Source: Burkholderia thailandensis E264
GTDB taxonomy: Bacteria > Pseudomonadota > Gammaproteobacteria > Burkholderiales > Burkholderiaceae
Length of the DNA: 64,000 nt
Assembly (NCBI RefSeq): GCF_000012365.1
Contig: NC_007651.1
Coordinates: 682,001 to 746,000, forward strand
Direction: 5' to 3'
The stretch's first letter is position 1, and each line of letters starts with the position of its first letter. The notes under the pieces are model-generated. The model saw only the letters and a program-made list of their open reading frames with translations, was not told where the DNA came from and did not search any database. Below, in pieces: positions 59,948 to 64,000 of this stretch. The translations under genes and the position numbers were made by a program.

Positions 59948-60924
59948 TGCGCAAGAACCGGCAGGGCGCGGATTCGCAACAGGCGGGGCGCGGTGCGCGG
60001 GCTGTGTCCGCCGACGAACCTCACGCCGAACGTGAAACGCACCCGACGGTTTCGGGCGAGGGGCGGCCGGCCGGCCGCCCGGCAGCGAGGGCATCCGACG
60101 ATGCCCTCGTTTCCTTTCGGCGATCGGTTGCGTTTGAAGCGGCCGAGCCGTTCGACCCATATGAATCGTTCGATGCGCACGATGTCGCGCGGCGGTGTGC
60201 GCCGGCAAGTGCGGATGGTGCGGATCGCGCAGGTGGCGGCGGCGACGCGCGTCGCGATGCGGTTGACGGTGGCCGGGCTCGCGGCTCTCGCGCCGCGGAG
60301 CGTTCGCGTGCGGCGGTGGGTTTCTCGTCCGCCGCAGAGCGGGGGGAAGTCGCCGGCGACGTCTATACGCGCACGAGCCAGGCCGGGAGCCGGTCGCGGC
60401 GAGGCGCATCGCCGCGCCATGCCGAATCGCCCGCGTCGGACGATGCGCAACGCTCGTCGGCATCGCAACGTCCGGCGCGGACGCTGAAAGGGCGCGCGGT
60501 CGCCTATTTGTCGCGCCGCGAATACAGTCGCGCGGAGCTTGCGCGCAAGCTCGCGCCGTACGCGGGCGAAGGCGACGATATCGAGTCGCTGCTCGATGCG
60601 CTAGAGCGGGAAAATTGGCTGTCCGATTCGCGGTTCGCCGAAAGTCTCGTGCATCGCCGCGCGTCGCGCGTCGGATCTGCGCGCATCATCAGCGAATTGA
60701 AGCGTCACGCGGTCGGCGACGCGCTAGTCGAGTCCGTCGGATCGCGGCTGCGCGAGAGCGAGTTCGAGCGCGCGCACGCGGTCTGGCGCAAGAAGTTCGG
60801 CGCGGCGCCGCAAACGCCGGCGGAGCGCGCGAAGCAAGCGCGCTTTCTCGCGATGCGCGGTTTCTCGAGCGCGACGGTCGCGAAGCTGCTGAAAGGTGAC
60901 GTCGACGAATTCGGAGGCGATTGA
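59947..60924 (+). CDS. recX: RecA regulator RecX with long N-terminal extension
   Basis: RecX caps or shortens RecA filaments. The 325-residue product has the three-helix RecX domain at about 180-325 (KGRAVAYLSRREYSRAELAR, LERENWLSDSRFAESLVHRR, FLAMRGFSSATVAKLL). The usual RecX is about 150-170 residues, so the first about 178 residues are an extension, rich in Ala, Arg, Ser and Glu and probably disordered. The TAATG overlap with recA supports the start at 59947. A shorter form starting within the extension is possible but no good ATG lies just before the domain. Confidence 0.88.
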
Positions 60925-60945
60925 GCGGGGCAAGCCCGCTCAATC
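60919..60945 (+). terminator. Hairpin at the recX stop (possible terminator)
   Basis: GATTGAGCGGG (60919-60929) and CCCGCTCAATC (60935-60945) form a perfect 11-bp stem with a 5-base loop, overlapping the recX stop codon. The T-tract after it is weak, so Rho-independent termination is uncertain. Confidence 0.5.
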
Positions 60946-61059
60946 GCCGTGATTTCGCTGATTGGTCTCCATCGGCTGAAGTCCGGGCTGACCATCGAGC
61001 CGGGGCGGGCGTTTCGCGAGAAAGCCTTGCAACGGCCGTGCAAACCGCTACGATGCCCG

Positions 61060-61105
<46 letters not shown>

Positions 61106-61208
61106 CCCAATCTCCCCAAACCCCTTGAAACCCGCACGGGGCCAGACCGGGCAGGCGCGGACGATATGTTAGAATCGCCGAGTTTCCCTCTTCGGCTTCA
61201 CTTTCCGC

Positions 61209-61820
61209 ATGCCGCTACCCGAGCCCGTATCCCGACAGTTGCGCCATCGCCGCGCAATTCGAGCGGAAGCCTACGAGCGTGCCGACGGCTTGTGGGACAT
61301 CGAAGCCTGCCTGACCGATCACAAGCCTCGCGACGTCACGCTGGCGTCGGGCGTCAGACCGAACGGCCTGCCGATCCACGAGCTCTGGCTGCGCGTGACG
61401 ATCGATCGGGAACTGAATATCGTCGACGCCGATGCGTCGTCGGACTGGGTGCCCTACCCAGGCCAATGCGAAGCCGCCAAACCCGCCTACCGCGTCCTCA
61501 TCGGACTCAATCTTTTCCGCCATTTCCGTCGTGACGTCTCCCGGCTGCTGTCCGGCGTCGCCGGCTGCTCGCATCTGACCGAGCTGTGCGCGGTGTTGCC
61601 GACGGCCGCGATTCAGGCGTTCGCGGGCGACGTGTGGAACGTGAACGAGTTGTCGGGCGACGGCGCGAACGGGCGCAACCGCGCGGCCGGCGAGCCGCCG
61701 TTCCAGCTCGGCCGCTGTCACGCGCTGCGGTTCGACGGGGAAGCGGTACGGCAGTTCTATCCGCGTTGGTACGGCGCGAGCCGCCCCGCGCGCGAGGGCT
61801 CGGACAGTGCGAAGGAATGA
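61209..61820 (+). CDS. DUF2889 domain protein
   Basis: A 203-residue protein with the DUF2889 pattern: RRAIRAEAYERADGLWDIEACLTD at the N-terminus, HELWLRVTID, and GCSHLTELCAVLPTAAIQ with two conserved Cys and a His. Members occur in many beta-proteobacteria and function is unknown. A TAGAAT (61170-61175) may serve as -10. It precedes sucC by 78 bp. Confidence 0.88.
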   Translation: MPLPEPVSRQLRHRRAIRAEAYERADGLWDIEACLTDHKPRDVTLASGVRPNGLPIHELWLRVTIDRELNIVDADASSDWVPYPGQCEAAKPAYRVLIGLNLFRHFRRDVSRLLSGVAGCSHLTELCAVLPTAAIQAFAGDVWNVNELSGDGANGRNRAAGEPPFQLGRCHALRFDGEAVRQFYPRWYGASRPAREGSDSAKE

Positions 61821-61898
61821 GGGCGAACGCTTGAATCGTCAGAAGAAGCGATCGTCAATCGACTTTTTTAGCCAACTCACAGACTGAAGGAATCACGC

Positions 61899-63065
61899 AT
61901 GAAGATTCACGAGTACCAGGGTAAGGAAATCCTGCGGAAATTCGGAGTCGCGGTACCGCGCGGCAAGCCGGCGTTCTCGGTGGACGAGGCCGTCAAGGTG
62001 GCGGAAGAGCTGGGCGGCCCGGTCTGGGTCGTCAAGGCCCAGATTCATGCGGGCGGCCGCGGCAAGGGCGGCGGCGTGAAGGTCGCGAAGTCGCTCGACC
62101 AAGTGCGCGAGTACGCGAACCAGATCCTCGGCATGCAGCTGAAGACGCACCAGACGGGCCCGGAAGGCCAGAAGGTCAACCGTCTGCTGATCGAGGAAGG
62201 CGCGGACATCAAGAAGGAACTGTATGTCGGCATCGTGATCGATCGCGTGTCGCAGAAGGTCGTCGTGATGGCGTCGAGCGAAGGCGGCATGGACATCGAG
62301 GAAGTCGCGGAAAAGACGCCGGAAGCGATCCACAAGGTCGCGGTCGAGCCGTCGACGGGCCTGCAGGACGCCGAAGCCGACGATCTCGCGAAGAAGATCG
62401 GCGTGCCGGATGCGTCGATTCCGCAAGCGCGGGAAATCCTGAAGGGCCTGTACAAGTCGTTCTGGGAAACGGACGCGTCGCTCGCCGAAATCAACCCGCT
62501 CGTGCTGACGGGCGACGGCAAGGTGATCGCGCTCGACGCGAAGTTCAACTTCGATTCGAACGCGCTGTTCCGCCATCCGGAAATCGTCGCGTACCGCGAT
62601 CTGGACGAAGAAGATCCGGCTGAAATCGAAGCGTCGAAGTTCGACCTCGCGTACATCTCGCTCGACGGCAACATCGGCTGCCTCGTGAACGGCGCGGGCC
62701 TCGCGATGGCGACGATGGACACGATCAAGCTGTTCGGCGGCGAACCGGCCAACTTCCTCGACGTGGGCGGCGGCGCGACGACCGAGAAGGTCACCGAAGC
62801 GTTCAAGCTGATGCTGAAGAACCCGGGCCTGAAGGCCATCCTTGTGAACATCTTCGGCGGCATCATGCGCTGCGACGTGATCGCGGAAGGCGTGATCGCC
62901 GGCTCGAAGGCGGTGAACCTGAACGTGCCGCTCGTCGTGCGCATGAAGGGCACGAACGAAGACCTCGGCAAGAAGATGCTCGCGGAATCCGGCCTGCCGA
63001 TCATCTCGGCGGACAGCATGGAAGAAGCGGCGCAGAAGGTCGTCGCGGCTGCTGCGGGCAAGTAA
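61899..63065 (+). CDS. sucC: Succinyl-CoA synthetase beta subunit
   Basis: With SucD it interconverts succinyl-CoA and succinate with ATP or GTP formation in the citric acid cycle. The 388-residue product has the ATP-grasp domain ([36 protein letters not shown]) and the CoA-ligase domain with [13 protein letters not shown] and [11 protein letters not shown]. Length equals E. coli SucC. A GAAGGAA ribosome site precedes the ATG. The sucD gene follows at 146 bp. Confidence 0.97.
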   Translation: MKIHEYQGKEILRKFGVAVPRGKPAFSVDEAVKVAEELGGPVWVVKAQIHAGGRGKGGGVKVAKSLDQVREYANQILGMQLKTHQTGPEGQKVNRLLIEEGADIKKELYVGIVIDRVSQKVVVMASSEGGMDIEEVAEKTPEAIHKVAVEPSTGLQDAEADDLAKKIGVPDASIPQAREILKGLYKSFWETDASLAEINPLVLTGDGKVIALDAKFNFDSNALFRHPEIVAYRDLDEEDPAEIEASKFDLAYISLDGNIGCLVNGAGLAMATMDTIKLFGGEPANFLDVGGGATTEKVTEAFKLMLKNPGLKAILVNIFGGIMRCDVIAEGVIAGSKAVNLNVPLVVRMKGTNEDLGKKMLAESGLPIISADSMEEAAQKVVAAAAGK

Positions 63066-63080
63066 CGAGCGCCTGCATCC

Positions 63081-63140
63081 CTGGCGCCGCGCGCCAGGCC
63101 CCGAAGCGGGGCGGGAAGACTCGGGCAGTCCCGCGTTTTT
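63081..63140 (+). terminator. Tandem hairpins between sucC and sucD
   Basis: Three stems in a row: CTGGCGC/GCGCCAG (63081-63097), GCCCCG/CGGGGC (63098-63112), and GCGGGA/TCCCGC (63111-63134) followed by TTTTT (63136-63140). They could reduce or stop transcription before sucD. Confidence 0.5.
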
Positions 63141-63211
63141 CCGAGCGCAACATTGAACACGCATGGCGGCGCGGTTTCTTTTCGCGACGCCGATCGAACA
63201 GAGGTCATTAC

Positions 63212-64000
63212 ATGTCGATTCTGATCAACAAAGACACGAAGGTCATCACGCAGGGCATCACCGGCAAGACCGGCCAGTTCCACACGCGCGCCTGCCGTGA
63301 ATACGCAAACGGCCGCGAAGCGTTCGTCGCGGGCGTGAACCCGAAGCGCGCCGGCGAAGATTTCGAAGGCATTCCGATCTACGCGAGCGTCAAGGAAGCG
63401 AAGGCGGAAACCGGCGCGACCGTGTCGGTCATCTACGTGCCGCCCGCGGGCGCCGCCGCGGCGATCTGGGAAGCGGTCGAGGCCGATCTCGATCTCGCGA
63501 TCTGCATCACGGAAGGCATCCCCGTGCGCGACATGATCGAAGTGAAGGACCGCATGCGCCGCGAAGGCCGCAAGACGCTGCTGCTCGGGCCGAACTGCCC
63601 GGGCACGATCACGCCGGACGAGCTGAAGATCGGCATCATGCCGGGCCACATCCACCGCAAGGGCCGCATCGGCGTCGTGTCGCGCTCGGGCACGCTGACG
63701 TACGAGGCGGTCGCGCAACTGACGGCGCTTGGCCTTGGCCAATCGTCGGCGGTCGGCATCGGCGGCGACCCGATCAACGGCCTGAAGCACATCGACGTGA
63801 TGAAGATGTTCAACGACGATCCGGATACGGACGCGGTCGTGATGATCGGCGAGATCGGCGGTCCGGACGAGGCCAACGCGGCGCAGTGGATCAAGGACAA
63901 CATGAAGAAGCCCGTCGTTGGCTTCATCGCGGGCGTCACGGCGCCTCCGGGCAAGCGCATGGGCCACGCCGGCGCGCTGATCTCGGGCGGTGCGGACACG
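63212..64000 (+). CDS. sucD: Succinyl-CoA synthetase alpha subunit, 3' end cut
   Basis: The first 263 codons of the about 293-residue alpha subunit. The Rossmann CoA-binding domain begins [20 protein letters not shown], then [24 protein letters not shown] and [16 protein letters not shown]. The phosphorylated catalytic His lies in [14 protein letters not shown], directly at the window edge. The rest of the gene is outside the window. Confidence 0.96.
   Translation, partial: MSILINKDTKVITQGITGKTGQFHTRACREYANGREAFVAGVNPKRAGEDFEGIPIYASVKEAKAETGATVSVIYVPPAGAAAAIWEAVEADLDLAICITEGIPVRDMIEVKDRMRREGRKTLLLGPNCPGTITPDELKIGIMPGHIHRKGRIGVVSRSGTLTYEAVAQLTALGLGQSSAVGIGGDPINGLKHIDVMKMFNDDPDTDAVVMIGEIGGPDEANAAQWIKDNMKKPVVGFIAGVTAPPGKRMGHAGALISGGADT

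Overview
The window is a very GC-rich (about 68%) proteobacterial chromosome segment. Codon use is dominated by G/C third positions. The gene content (glpD-glpK-glpF with glpR, rhlE, dgoD, mnmH, an orphan tssF, recA-recX, a DUF2889 gene, sucC-sucD) and the many 6-7 bp tandem repeats fit a Burkholderia chromosome 1, most probably the B. pseudomallei/mallei/thailandensis group. The species is inferred from gene recognition and cannot be fixed from sequence alone.

Layout. (1) 1-5423: glycerol regulon on the minus strand: glpD, glpK, the start of glpF (cut by the window edge), then the DeoR-type repressor glpR, with a cluster of GTTCGC-like half-sites in front of glpD. (2) 5.6-13 kb: a cytoplasmic gamma-glutamyltransferase homologue, a ferritin-like di-iron protein, the RNA helicase RhlE, and a two-gene cytochrome c operon with a clear terminator. 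(3) 13-18 kb: a CopD-like membrane protein, galactonate dehydratase, a frameshifted GFA gene, and a Tat-exported purple acid phosphatase. (4) 18-24.5 kb: signalling block with an MHYT-domain histidine kinase, a receiver/HD-GYP protein whose catalytic motifs are degenerate, a DUF4142 exported protein and an Aer-like PAS chemoreceptor. (5) 25-37 kb: a cholesterol-oxidase-like flavoprotein, mnmH, a fused ABC permease plus ATPase, and a four-gene plus-strand cluster (erythromycin-esterase family, alpha/beta hydrolase, nicotinate phosphoribosyltransferase, phosphoribosyltransferase). (6) 37-47 kb: a class A penicillin-binding protein, orphan tssF, a penicillin acylase homologue and a LysR regulator, separated by tandem-repeat-rich gaps. 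(7) 47-50.6 kb: a compact operon of a BetR-receiver regulator, an exported oxidoreductase-like domain and a hybrid histidine kinase. (8) 50.9-54.2 kb: a decayed Sel1-repeat lipoprotein gene and a truncated integrase next to a CAT-anticodon tRNA, the remnant of a genomic island with lower GC. (9) 54.4-64 kb: an MHS-type transporter, an OmpR/kinase pair, SOS-controlled recA-recX, a DUF2889 protein, and sucC followed by sucD (cut by the window edge).

The most notable observations are the three-gene BetR-regulator/oxidoreductase-domain/hybrid-kinase operon, the catalytically degenerate HD-GYP partner of the MHYT kinase, the erythromycin-esterase/NAD-salvage cluster, the broken genes (GFA, Sel1 lipoprotein, integrase), and at least five short tandem repeat arrays, one of which lies inside a lipoprotein signal peptide.
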